From: Streptomyces luteolifulvus
GTDB lineage: Bacteria; Actinomycetota; Actinomycetes; Streptomycetales; Streptomycetaceae
Assembly: GCF_008806595.1 (NCBI RefSeq)
Contig: NZ_VZRB01000006.1
Location: 124,001 to 188,000, forward strand
Direction of reading: 5' to 3'
DNA length: 64,000 nucleotides
Below, in pieces: positions 43,401 to 50,196 of the stretch; position 1 is the stretch's first letter, and each line of letters opens with the position of its first letter. A program made the position numbers and the translations under genes. The notes beneath the pieces are model-generated. The model was given only the letters and a program-made list of their open reading frames with translations. It made no database searches and was not told where the DNA came from.

Positions 43401-43772
43401 CTCTGCCCAGCCGCCGTTTGCCGCGAATCGCGATCCGTCCTTGACCATGGCCTCGAAGACGAACACGTCGACTTCGGCCGGGATCACGCGCAGGACGTAA
43501 CCAGGCTTCTGAGTTGCCAGGAGGCTGGATCCCGCGGGTCCGAGAGCGCGGCGGACTTCGGCGACGAGCGCGCGAACCCGGGCCGCCGCAGCGCTGGGCA
43601 GGCGTTCGTCCCAAAGCCCCTGGGCCAGCCGGTCGACGGACACGACGTGGTTGGTGTGCAGGAGCAGTACCGCACATAGTGCACGCTGCCGCGCGGTGAG
43701 GACGACGACGCGTCCGTCGAGTCGGACCTCGAGAGGGCCGAGCAGGCGGAACCGAGGTGTGGGGGTGAGCAT
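40416..43772 (-). CDS. AfsR-type SARP regulator with NB-ARC ATPase and TPR domains
   Basis: A 1118-residue pathway regulator. It comprises a winged-helix DNA-binding domain (about 1-95, FRLLGPLEVRLDGRVV), a BTAD (about 100-240), an NB-ARC-type STAND ATPase (about 275-560, P-loop GPAGAGKTAL at about 299-308, then RRVLIVLDDVAHA) and tetratricopeptide repeats to the C-terminus. ATG 43772 is the tidiest start, though GTG 43796 and TTG 43808 are in frame. Codon 859 (41196-41198) is TTA, so translation may need the bldA tRNA. Last gene of the leftward peptide operon, 48 bp after the M50 gene. Confidence 0.9.
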   Translation of the reverse strand: MLTPTPRFRLLGPLEVRLDGRVVVLTARQRALCAVLLLHTNHVVSVDRLAQGLWDERLPSAAAARVRALVAEVRRALGPAGSSLLATQKPGYVLRVIPAEVDVFVFEAMVKDGSRFAANGGWAEAYRCHDDALSLWQGDPLPDLPTMEAERRRLTELHIAALEGRAEADLELGRHRTAIAELVRLTSEYPLREGPHALLMRALQRDGRTPEALAVYAALRTRMVDELGVDPSDNLGALQRRLLSGDGAAQIMALPSTPQDRRVPRQLPRASRRFVGRSTELRLLDMCRQQAEALALIVGPAGAGKTALALHWAHRIAGDFPDGQLFLDMRGFDDAEPMTPEEALPLLLQGLGCAPRDIPLGLEAQTALYRTLLAERRVLIVLDDVAHASSVRFLLPPSSGSVTLVTSRHKLSGLVTMDGAYRVSCDVLESSEALELISLTVGADAVAADPEAAARLVELCDHLPLALCVAGSWIGDRPGSITAYVNDLAERGRLARLHVEGEESVAVRAALDLSYGTLPEEARRVFRFLGLMPGTGRSVGAAAAGARLDEPRTADLLSLAQSVHLLRDVEIGRPIWHDLVHEYARERVIAEDTEAERSSAVERILDHYLQSTANAAITCGLYASQMLPDTVDGAAPRIFDTPEEAFAWFDGEWDDIAAAIGYAAEHGPFHYAWQLVDALQDLLHHRRPLSDWIRLAVLARKAAERGDDQIGRAAMCISLGHARWRDGDLRGALGEYENAELLARRTGWLFGEAKSLQGKGVTLKLLGEPQKAPPCYQRSLSIYRILGMSKAEKTMLTNTASLFLALGRLAEAEDAVTGALSLYGEAGDHGHSMALVNLALVRQKQARFGEATAALRKSLFVSREAGSVYAEAVALETLGRVRDDTGQDARAILAYEDALVLSQRVGNRNCEVDSLVGLAGVRLRMGLVDEAAGKLDAAWAIAQRTGHRTGLVEILLTRGALSCAREQYGDAVTHLERGAGLAVNGNPLTLPRIRTLAALAMLENGEPDGALNAAEEAVDLARDSGQRLVQARALTALAMVNETIGDLPRARACRDEADALFTGLGIPIPYRTAALWHKGTAAPGSGPLRRRPRPELPAEAQARLDLYLAEHFDDVTEI

Positions 43773-43820
43773 TAGCAGAAAGTAGACCAGCGTCACCCGG
43801 CAGGACAATTGAGGGGCCTC

Positions 43821-45038
43821 TCAGCCTCCACAAAGCCGTGTACGTATGGAATGCACCACGCGCCGTACCCGGTCGGCGTGACGATTCCACCACAGGCGTG
43901 CCCACAGAACCTGTAGTCCGGCCAGAATGACGGCGGTGGCCAGCGCGTCTACCTGGATCCACGGATCGGCGCCGTCCACCAGATTGGCGAGGGAGCGGTG
44001 GAACAACGGCCAGGTGACGTCGATAAGGATCCGGAAGCCGATGAACACGCAGATGACAGTACCCATGACCGTTCCAAGGGCGTACGCCTTGAGGAAACGA
44101 CGCTCGGCCGCTGGCAGCACACGAAGTGGGTGCTTAGGGTGGCGCCTGAACAGGCGCGCTGCGACGTGGCGCAGATAGTGTCCGGCGTCGGCGTACAGAT
44201 TCCGACAACCCGTCAGGTCCTGGATGACGAAGTACAGGTCAGTGCGCATGAACACAAGACACTGGTTCGCCAGCGCTGTCACCAAGGTCATCGCGACCAC
44301 GGGAATCAAGACCCAGTTCACACCGAAGCAACGAGCCATGACACAACCACTCCAGATCACTCCGTCGAGGGCGAGCCCCGACAGGTAGACCGTGAGTCGC
44401 TCTCTGCGGCTCTTGAGCCAGATCCCCGACACCTCCGTCTGCGCCACCAGGAACTGCAGACGGGTCCCGAGACGGATCCTCCCGGACACACCCGCGGCAC
44501 GGGCTGTCATGAGGTGGGCCATCTCGTGCAGAGCGATCAGACACACGGCGACCGTGCTCTGCACCAGCACCGTGAACGTGCCGTACTCGGTCCACAGCAG
44601 TTCTCCCCAGGCCGGAAGCGCCCATGGACGGGACAGCGCGGTCAGCAGAGCGACGACCGGAACCAGCAGGACGAAGCCCTGCAGAACCGGGCTCATGATC
44701 CAGCGCACGTGGTGCGGGCGCAGCCGGGGGAAGGACACGGCCGGGGCCTCCGCCGCGAACCGCCGGTCGCCGATGGAGGCCACCAGTCCGGCCGCCGCGA
44801 GCCGCTCCGCGAAGGCGCGGACGTCGACGTCACGGCCGGTGTCCGCACGCAGGCTGCGTCTCGTCTCCTCGACCGTGTGCCCGGCCGCCAGCAGTCGAAC
44901 GGCGGCCATACCTATCTCGGGGAGGGCGACGATCTGCTCGCCGCCCTGCGTGCCGACGATCCACTCGCCTCTGTCACGGCGGAATTCCAGTGCGCGCAGG
45001 ACGACATTCGCCTCTCGGTCATTCGTGGACGGTGTCAC
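43821..45038 (-). CDS. M50-type membrane metalloprotease with PqqD-like N-terminal domain
   Basis: A 405-residue membrane protein. Residues about 12-95 look like a PqqD-like peptide-recognition (RRE) domain (EQIVALPEIGMAAVRLLAAG, TVEETRRSL). Several transmembrane helices follow, with the zinc-protease motif HEMAH at 171-175 inside a helix and a possible third ligand in SGLALDGVIW (Asp225), as in site-2-protease/M50 family proteins found in RiPP clusters. GTG start at 45038, 13 bp after the ThiF-like gene. It may cleave a precursor within the membrane or act in export or immunity. Confidence 0.8.
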   Translation of the reverse strand: MTPSTNDREANVVLRALEFRRDRGEWIVGTQGGEQIVALPEIGMAAVRLLAAGHTVEETRRSLRADTGRDVDVRAFAERLAAAGLVASIGDRRFAAEAPAVSFPRLRPHHVRWIMSPVLQGFVLLVPVVALLTALSRPWALPAWGELLWTEYGTFTVLVQSTVAVCLIALHEMAHLMTARAAGVSGRIRLGTRLQFLVAQTEVSGIWLKSRRERLTVYLSGLALDGVIWSGCVMARCFGVNWVLIPVVAMTLVTALANQCLVFMRTDLYFVIQDLTGCRNLYADAGHYLRHVAARLFRRHPKHPLRVLPAAERRFLKAYALGTVMGTVICVFIGFRILIDVTWPLFHRSLANLVDGADPWIQVDALATAVILAGLQVLWARLWWNRHADRVRRVVHSIRTRLCGG

Positions 45039-45051
45039 CTTCGTCGTCCCG

Positions 45052-46134
45052 TCACGGATTGCACAGCGAGCACTCCGGCCGGGCCGGATGTCGTACGTCG
45101 ACCAGGTGGTCGGGGGCGATCAGATTGACGCCCCGCACATAGCCCGGTGAGCGCCTGCCCGTTCCCGTGAGCAGCGAGATCGCCTCGTAGGCGATGAGTT
45201 GTCCGGAGATTCCCGCGGCCGGGGCGAGCGCCCCCGTGCTCCCCAGGTCCGGGTGCCAGCCGGGCTTGAGTTTCGCCTCCTCCCCCGCTCCGACGCATTC
45301 AAAGCAGGGACCTTCAGGGCCGTACACGCCGACGGTCACCAGCGGGCCGTTGTATCCGGCGACCACCCAGGGAACGCCCAGGGCGGCAGACACCCGGCTG
45401 GTCATCTTGGCAATGAGATCGTTGCGCGGTTCGTCCGCGCACAGGGCGAAGACGTCGCAGCGCGATACGAGTTCCGCGAGCGCGTCCTCGGTGTCCACCT
45501 TCCGGATGTCGCAGCTGAACGAGCCCGCCGAGTTGACCGCACGCAGACGGTCGACGGCGACCTGGGCCTTGGGCCGGCCAAGGTCGGCTTCGCCATACAG
45601 GACCTGCCGGGTCAGATTGGACACCTCGACACGGTCCGGGTCGACCAGGTGCAGACTGCCGACACCCATGGCAGCCAGTGCCCAGGCCGCATGGCTGCCG
45701 GTGCCGCCGACGCCCAGAATGCCCACGCACGCCTTCTTGAGCCGCAGCTGCAGCGCCCAGGGATCGATGCCCGGCCGCAGGTCGACACGGCGAAAGTAGG
45801 TGTGGTTGCGGCTGTAGCGCTCCAGCTCGTCGTCGGTGAAGCCCTCGGGGCGGCCATCTGCGGCCGCGTCCTCAAGGTATCCGGAGTTCAGCAGCGCCTT
45901 CACCACCTCATGTGCGCCGTCGGCGCCCAACCGCCGATGGCGCTCGGCCAGTTCGGCCTCGACATGCTCGACCGGGGTGGCTCCGTCCATCAGGCTCAGC
46001 GCTTCCCAGATCCAGCCGTGAGGGTCCGTGATCTCCGCCGCGATTCCGTACAGTTCGCCGCCGATCCGTATGGTTTCGTCGTCGAACCGATGGGCTGCGT
46101 GCTCGGGCTTCACCCGTGGTTGTCTCACGACCAC
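45052..46134 (-). CDS. ThiF/MoeB/E1-like adenylyltransferase with RRE-like N-terminus
   Basis: A 360-residue E1-like enzyme. Residues about 12-90 resemble a peptide-binding winged helix (RFDDETIRIGGELYGIAAEI, WEALSLMDGATPVEHVEAEL). The ThiF fold (about 125-345) has GVGGTGSHAAWALAAMG for ATP, VDPDRVEVSNLTRQ, GRPKAQVAVDRL and zinc pairs CFEC (277-280) and CSLC (355-358). Such enzymes adenylate a peptide C-terminus or side-chain carboxylate, as in MccB, PaaA and ocin-ThiF proteins. No YcaO partner is present. GTG 46134 is used; GTG 46128 is equally possible. It lies immediately downstream of a 46-residue peptide gene. Confidence 0.85.
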   Translation of the reverse strand: MVVRQPRVKPEHAAHRFDDETIRIGGELYGIAAEITDPHGWIWEALSLMDGATPVEHVEAELAERHRRLGADGAHEVVKALLNSGYLEDAAADGRPEGFTDDELERYSRNHTYFRRVDLRPGIDPWALQLRLKKACVGILGVGGTGSHAAWALAAMGVGSLHLVDPDRVEVSNLTRQVLYGEADLGRPKAQVAVDRLRAVNSAGSFSCDIRKVDTEDALAELVSRCDVFALCADEPRNDLIAKMTSRVSAALGVPWVVAGYNGPLVTVGVYGPEGPCFECVGAGEEAKLKPGWHPDLGSTGALAPAAGISGQLIAYEAISLLTGTGRRSPGYVRGVNLIAPDHLVDVRHPARPECSLCNP

Positions 46135-46188
46135 CTCGCCTCTTGAGGTCCGTGCCGGTGCGCGCGTCGCCCACCGGCACGGACCGGA

Positions 46189-46329
46189 CTACGAATCGAT
46201 CTGTTTGCTCTGGATGGTCTCGATCTTGTCGAGCAGACGGATCTCGATGTACTCGGTCTGCCCCGTCGCCTCGGCCTCGCCGAACGCGACCAGTTCCTCG
46301 TCCTGTATGACGTGGGTGCTGTCCTGCAC
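46189..46329 (-). CDS. 46-residue cysteine-free peptide, candidate precursor for the ThiF-like enzyme
   Basis: A small ORF with GTG start at 46327-46329 and an excellent site (GGGAGGAGGACC) directly upstream. The peptide begins MQDSTHVIQDEELVAFGEAE and ends KIETIQSKQIDS. It is acidic in the first half, has no Cys, and is rich in Glu, Gln, Ile and Thr near the C-terminus. It lies between the S26 peptidase and the ThiF-like gene (54 bp before the latter), the usual place of a precursor. Adenylation or Glu-directed chemistry is inferred. It might instead be an immunity or accessory peptide. Confidence 0.65.
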   Translation of the reverse strand: MQDSTHVIQDEELVAFGEAEATGQTEYIEIRLLDKIETIQSKQIDS

Positions 46330-46406
46330 GGTCCTCCTCCCTCTCTTGCCGTACCTCTCTGCCGCGGATGCGGAAGTCCATGGACGACCGGCGCCGCTCC
46401 CGCGCG

Positions 46407-46865
46407 TCACAGTCGTCGCCACACGGCGCCGAGGACCCTGTCCACCGGGAAAGGGCCCATCTGGCGCGAGTCGAAACTGACGGCGGCGTTGTCTCCGAGC
46501 AGCAGCAGATGACCTGGGGGAACACCGTGGATCACGCCCGCCTCCGTCGACCACGTGTCCCCCGCCGTGGCGGCGACCCGCTTGACGAGCCATTGGCGCT
46601 CGGTGACAGGCTGTCGGGTGCTGCCCAGTCCGGCCGGGGGCAGGTCCCAGGCTCTACGTTCCGTGCTCGGCTGTTCCACGACGACCACACCCCCGCGTTC
46701 CGGTACCTTTCCGCGCCGGACCAAGACGCGATCACCGGGCCGGTAGGCGGGAAGCATGCTGTGTCCCAAGACCGTGACCGACACGAGCCGTCTGCGCAGG
46801 ACCCGGAGCCCCGCGCCGGCGAGGCAGGCGAGGGTCATCCCGGTCAGAAGACCGACGCTGATCAC
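46407..46865 (-). CDS. S26-family signal peptidase
   Basis: A 152-residue type I signal-peptidase-like protein. One N-terminal transmembrane helix (about 2-22) precedes the nucleophile motif GHSMLPAYRPGDRVLVRR (Ser36), the catalytic Lys95 in WLVKRVAATAGD, and the conserved GHLLLLGDN box (about 117-125). It is short, as are cluster-dedicated or IMP-like peptidases. The ATG overlaps the ABC exporter stop by 4 bp (ATGA). In context it could remove the leader of the Cys-rich peptide, whose QTIAAA/G boundary fits an AxA-type site. Confidence 0.87.
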   Translation of the reverse strand: MISVGLLTGMTLACLAGAGLRVLRRRLVSVTVLGHSMLPAYRPGDRVLVRRGKVPERGGVVVVEQPSTERRAWDLPPAGLGSTRQPVTERQWLVKRVAATAGDTWSTEAGVIHGVPPGHLLLLGDNAAVSFDSRQMGPFPVDRVLGAVWRRL

Positions 46866-48745
46866 AACGCGGCACCTTCCACGGACGGCGGCACCAGCTC
46901 CTCGGTGTAGCCGGATGCCTGCAGAGCGAACAGACGTGCATACACGCCACCGTGTGCCATCAGCGCGCCGTGATCCCCCTCTTCCACGATCCGCCCCTCG
47001 GACAGGACGACGATCCGGTCCGCCTCCCGTATGGACCCGAGCCGGTGGGAGATGAGCAGACTCGTCCGACCACAGTGGAACTCCCTGAGTCCCGCGTGCA
47101 GTTCGAACTCGGCCTCGGCGTCGAGGCCCGAAGTGGGTTCATCGAGGATCAGAAAGTCACGCCGACCGCGTACCAGGGCGCGTGCCAAAGCCAGCCGTTG
47201 CATCTGGCCGCCGGACAGGAGGACGCCCGTAGTCGCGTCGTTCTCGTCAGCGTCCGGGAAGAAAATGCGCGTGACCAGCGTGTCGTACCCGAGCGGGAAG
47301 TCCGCGATCGTCTGGTGCACTCCCGCCTTCCGAGCCGCTTCGATCAGGCGAGAGTTATCCTCCCGGGCGCTCAGGTCACCGAGTGCGATGTTCTCCCGTG
47401 CGGTGAGGTCGTAGTGCATGAAATCCTGGAACACCGCACTCATCCGCAGCCGCAGCTCTTCGGGAGCGACCTCGCGGATGTCGACGCCGTCCCAGAGGAT
47501 CGCGCCGCGTGTCGGGTCGTAGAACCGGCAGAGGAGTTTGACCAGCGTCGACTTCCCCGCCCCGTTCAGCCCGACCAGGGCCAGGCTCTGCCCGTGAGGA
47601 ATCACGAGGTCGACGCCCTTGAGAATCCATGGCTGATCCTCGCCGTAACGGAACCAGACATCACGGAGTTCGATCCGACGCTCCAAGGGAGGCATGGGGT
47701 GCGGGTGGGAGGCTCGTTCCAGATCCGGCCTGACAACGATCACGTCCTGGTAGTGCCCGAACAGCACCAGAGCCTGGTGTGCCTGGGCAACGCTCGCCGC
47801 CAACTGCGCGACCGACACCTGAACCCCCGCAACGGCGGCGATGAAGATGGCGATGTCGCCCAGAGTGAGCGCCCCGGACAGGGCGCCGTGGATGGCCCAG
47901 ATCAGACCGGTCCCGGAAACTAGTGCGGCTAGTAGGGCCAGAAGCGACTGGGTGGAGAGCTCTCGGCGGTCGACCCCACGTCGGGCGGCGTCCGCTACCC
48001 GACGTTCCTCCTGCATGAGGCTCAGCAGGAACCCGCCCGTACCGAACAGGCGTACTTCCTTGGCGGCATGGACGTCGGAGAGCAACTGGTCGAAGAACAG
48101 CTCGCGCCTTTCCCGTGGGCTGATGCGCCACATCATCTCCGTCCGGTGACGGGACAGCACGATTTCCGCGGCCAGGACGGGAAACGCAAAGGCCAAGATG
48201 AACAAAGCCAGCAGCGGGGCCAGTGCCAGCAGCGAACCCAGGAACCCGACGATGGTGATGCCCGCTCGCACAGCTCCCAGCGTTCCCTTCACCACGGAGC
48301 CGGGTGCGTTTCTCCCTGACTGTTTAGCCAGGCGTAGCTTGTCGAGGAAGGCCGGATCCTCAAAAGGCCCGAGCCCCACAAACCGGGCCATGGCACTGAA
48401 CAGCCTGCCCTGGGCGAGGGTTCCGGTGCCACGCTCCAGCTCGGCATGGAGGTATTTGAGGGCGTGGGGGATGACTGCCTGGACGATTCCGACGAGAGCC
48501 AACCCGACAGCCAGGGGGACCAGGGTGCGCGCCGAGGCCTGAGTGCTCAGCCGATCGAGGGCGATCTTGGTGAGCCAGCCGATGGCAACTGGAACGACAC
48601 CGCTGGTCAGATCAAGTACGGCGTAAGCAAGCAGTTTCGGCGCGGCGGCTTCAAAACCGAGGGACAGAGCGGCCCGAAGACGATCCAAGCCGTTTGCCGA
48701 CAGATCGGGCTCAACGGCACAGTGCGATGACTTCTCTGCGCGCAT
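46862..48745 (-). CDS. ABC exporter (fused membrane and ATPase domains)
   Basis: A 627-residue type I ABC exporter. A six-helix transmembrane domain (about 35-325) is followed by an ATPase with Walker A VGLNGAGKSTLVKLL, Q-loop VFQDFMHYDLTARENIALG, signature LLSGGQMQRLALARAL, Walker B DFLILDEPTSGLD and H-loop ISHRL. There is no N-terminal C39 peptidase domain, so leader removal must be done by another protein, most simply the coupled S26 peptidase. ATG 48745 is 7 bp after the thioredoxin gene. Likely exports the peptide product. Codons are less GC-biased than the backbone. Confidence 0.9.
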   Translation of the reverse strand: MRAEKSSHCAVEPDLSANGLDRLRAALSLGFEAAAPKLLAYAVLDLTSGVVPVAIGWLTKIALDRLSTQASARTLVPLAVGLALVGIVQAVIPHALKYLHAELERGTGTLAQGRLFSAMARFVGLGPFEDPAFLDKLRLAKQSGRNAPGSVVKGTLGAVRAGITIVGFLGSLLALAPLLALFILAFAFPVLAAEIVLSRHRTEMMWRISPRERRELFFDQLLSDVHAAKEVRLFGTGGFLLSLMQEERRVADAARRGVDRRELSTQSLLALLAALVSGTGLIWAIHGALSGALTLGDIAIFIAAVAGVQVSVAQLAASVAQAHQALVLFGHYQDVIVVRPDLERASHPHPMPPLERRIELRDVWFRYGEDQPWILKGVDLVIPHGQSLALVGLNGAGKSTLVKLLCRFYDPTRGAILWDGVDIREVAPEELRLRMSAVFQDFMHYDLTARENIALGDLSAREDNSRLIEAARKAGVHQTIADFPLGYDTLVTRIFFPDADENDATTGVLLSGGQMQRLALARALVRGRRDFLILDEPTSGLDAEAEFELHAGLREFHCGRTSLLISHRLGSIREADRIVVLSEGRIVEEGDHGALMAHGGVYARLFALQASGYTEELVPPSVEGAAL

Positions 48746-48752
48746 GACCCCG

Positions 48753-49346
48753 CTAACCGCCCACGAGAGCCGGGGTGAGGGACGCCACTCCGACGTCCGC
48801 GAGCAGGGAGGAACTCTGGGAGGAGACCATCACCTTTCCGCCACCGTCCACGACGAGATATGTGGGGAATACCGAGACGCCAAGCCCCTGTACGAGCTTG
48901 AAAGCGTCGCCGGATGCGTGAACGACACGACCGAGTTCACCAAGTTCGTCATTATAGAACGAGACTCCCTCCACATCTCCGACAATTACGGAGAACACGC
49001 GATCTCTGTCGACTCCCGTGTCGCGCAGGAACTTCTTATAAGCCGGAAGTTGAAGCTTACAGCCGCTGCATCCAACCGCCTGAAAGGTGAGAACCCAGGG
49101 ATCCGGGCCGGCAAAGGGCAAGTCGACTTCCATCCCATCCGCATCGATCAGGGTAGGAGTTCGCGGAACGACGGCTCCCTCACGTGGACCCTCTTCCCGA
49201 CGGCGACTCATGACTCCCTCCTCGGTCAACGGATCCAAGAGCTTCTTCACACGCAGCGCAACGGCCAGGGAAAGACCGCACGCTACCGAGGCCGCCAGCA
49301 AAGCGAAGGCGGAAAGCACGATCCCCATGCGCACTCCATTTCTCAT
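48753..49346 (-). CDS. TlpA/MauD-like membrane-anchored thioredoxin-fold protein
   Basis: A 197-residue protein with an N-terminal transmembrane helix (about 8-32) and an extracytoplasmic thioredoxin-like domain. The redox motif is VGCSGCKLQLP (Cys93, Cys96), and the cis-proline loop is VFPTYLVV. This is the architecture of TlpA and of MauD, which works with MauE in forming the disulfides of methylamine dehydrogenase. The ATG at 49346 overlaps the mauE-like stop by 4 bp, so the two are made together. In this operon it probably oxidises or isomerises the six-Cys peptide. Confidence 0.87.
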   Translation of the reverse strand: MRNGVRMGIVLSAFALLAASVACGLSLAVALRVKKLLDPLTEEGVMSRRREEGPREGAVVPRTPTLIDADGMEVDLPFAGPDPWVLTFQAVGCSGCKLQLPAYKKFLRDTGVDRDRVFSVIVGDVEGVSFYNDELGELGRVVHASGDAFKLVQGLGVSVFPTYLVVDGGGKVMVSSQSSSLLADVGVASLTPALVGG

Positions 49347-49861
49347 TTCACATGCGTGGTACGGAAAAGGGAGGACAGCTCCCCGAGGTAGAGAAGCGTG
49401 ATTCCAACGACAGTTGCGGGTGCTGCGATGATGGCATAGTGAGACAGACCCGGGCTTGCCGAATGAGCGGTCGCCCACCATGTGGTGGCACATGTGGCCA
49501 GCAGGAAAACGTTGCGCACGACGTGCGCGCCCGATGTAGGAGTGCCACTCGCTCCGACGCAGCCGCAGGACGCTTCGGACCGCGACCAAATGAGGCTCAG
49601 CAGATACGCGGTGAAGGCGAACAGGAGAAGCATGGCCGCAGCAAATCCGATCCACCGCAGTGGACACAGCAGAATAAGCGAAGCAATACACAGTTCAGCT
49701 GCGGGAACCGCTGCCGCCAGCACACCCGAGAATCGAAGGAGCCCTGGGATAGTCACCGCCAAATGTCGACGGAATTCATGGATGTCTCGGATTTTCGACA
49801 GGCCGGACCATAAGAACACTGCGGTCAGGCACAACTGTCCGAAGGCTTCGACAGCTTTCAT
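49343..49861 (-). CDS. MauE/DoxX-family redox-associated membrane protein
   Basis: A 172-residue membrane protein with four to five helices. FLWSGLSKIRDIHEF near the N-terminus and the Cys pair SCGCVGA (Cys99, Cys101) between helices are signatures of the MauE/methylamine-utilisation group, which passes electrons from a MauD/TlpA-type partner. The ATG at 49861 follows a CGGGGA site. Codon 17 (49811-49813) is TTA. It is separated from the Cys-rich peptide gene by 77 bp containing a stem-loop, and is translationally coupled to the thioredoxin-like gene. Confidence 0.85.
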   Translation of the reverse strand: MKAVEAFGQLCLTAVFLWSGLSKIRDIHEFRRHLAVTIPGLLRFSGVLAAAVPAAELCIASLILLCPLRWIGFAAAMLLLFAFTAYLLSLIWSRSEASCGCVGASGTPTSGAHVVRNVFLLATCATTWWATAHSASPGLSHYAIIAAPATVVGITLLYLGELSSLFRTTHVK

Positions 49862-49895
49862 TGTTCCCCGAGTCGTGTCTGGCTGATGCGCGAGA

Positions 49896-49925
49896 CGGCC
49901 GCCGCGCTCCGGACCACGGCGGCCG
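49896..49925 (-). terminator. Stem-loop between the Cys-rich peptide gene and mauE-like gene
   Basis: A 9-bp GC-only inverted repeat (49896-49904 and 49917-49925) with a 12-base loop lies 14 bp after the peptide stop. There is no U-run, so it is more likely a partial terminator or RNA-stabilising hairpin that lets the precursor be made in excess over the enzymes. Confidence 0.5.
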
Positions 49926-49938
49926 CTTTGTATCCCGC

Positions 49939-50100
49939 TTAACAGTGAACCTTGCAGTCCGCCCCGTAGCAGCACTTACCGACAGGCCCGTAGTCGTTGT
50001 ATACGTAGAAGCAGTCCGGTGCACAGCCCGCCGCTGCAATCGTCTGGGGAAGCAGCTTGTCGGCAACGCGCCCAAACAGGCCACGAAGCGTCTTGGCCAT
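49939..50100 (-). CDS. 53-residue six-cysteine peptide, candidate precursor of a disulfide-rich product
   Basis: The ATG at 50098-50100 is preceded by GATGAGGAGAATCTCG, a strong ribosome-binding site; the stop is TAA. The leader MAKTLRGLFGRVADKLLPQT is amphipathic and is followed by IAAA/G, an AxA-type boundary. The following 29 residues start GCAPDCFYVYNDYG and contain Cys26, 30, 43, 44, 49 and 53: C-x3-C-x12-CC-x4-C-x3-C. The C-C-CC-C-C order is that of inhibitor cystine knots. It heads an operon with MauE/TlpA-type redox proteins, an exporter and a signal peptidase. I recognise no family. Cystine-knot topology is inference. Confidence 0.75.
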   Translation of the reverse strand: MAKTLRGLFGRVADKLLPQTIAAAGCAPDCFYVYNDYGPVGKCCYGADCKVHC

Positions 50101-50196
50101 CGAGATTCTCCTCATCCGGTTTACTCGTCGGCCACCCCGCGAGGGATTTCCGACCTCAGGAACACCCTCTCCGAACGAGCTTTCCCAGGTCTTTCA

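Noticed and set aside
43821..46134. Interpretation as a YcaO-type azole or lasso/lanthipeptide cluster because of ThiF and PqqD-like domains
   Set aside because: No YcaO, lanthionine synthetase, asparagine-synthetase-like cyclase, B2 protease or radical SAM gene is present within the operon or nearby.
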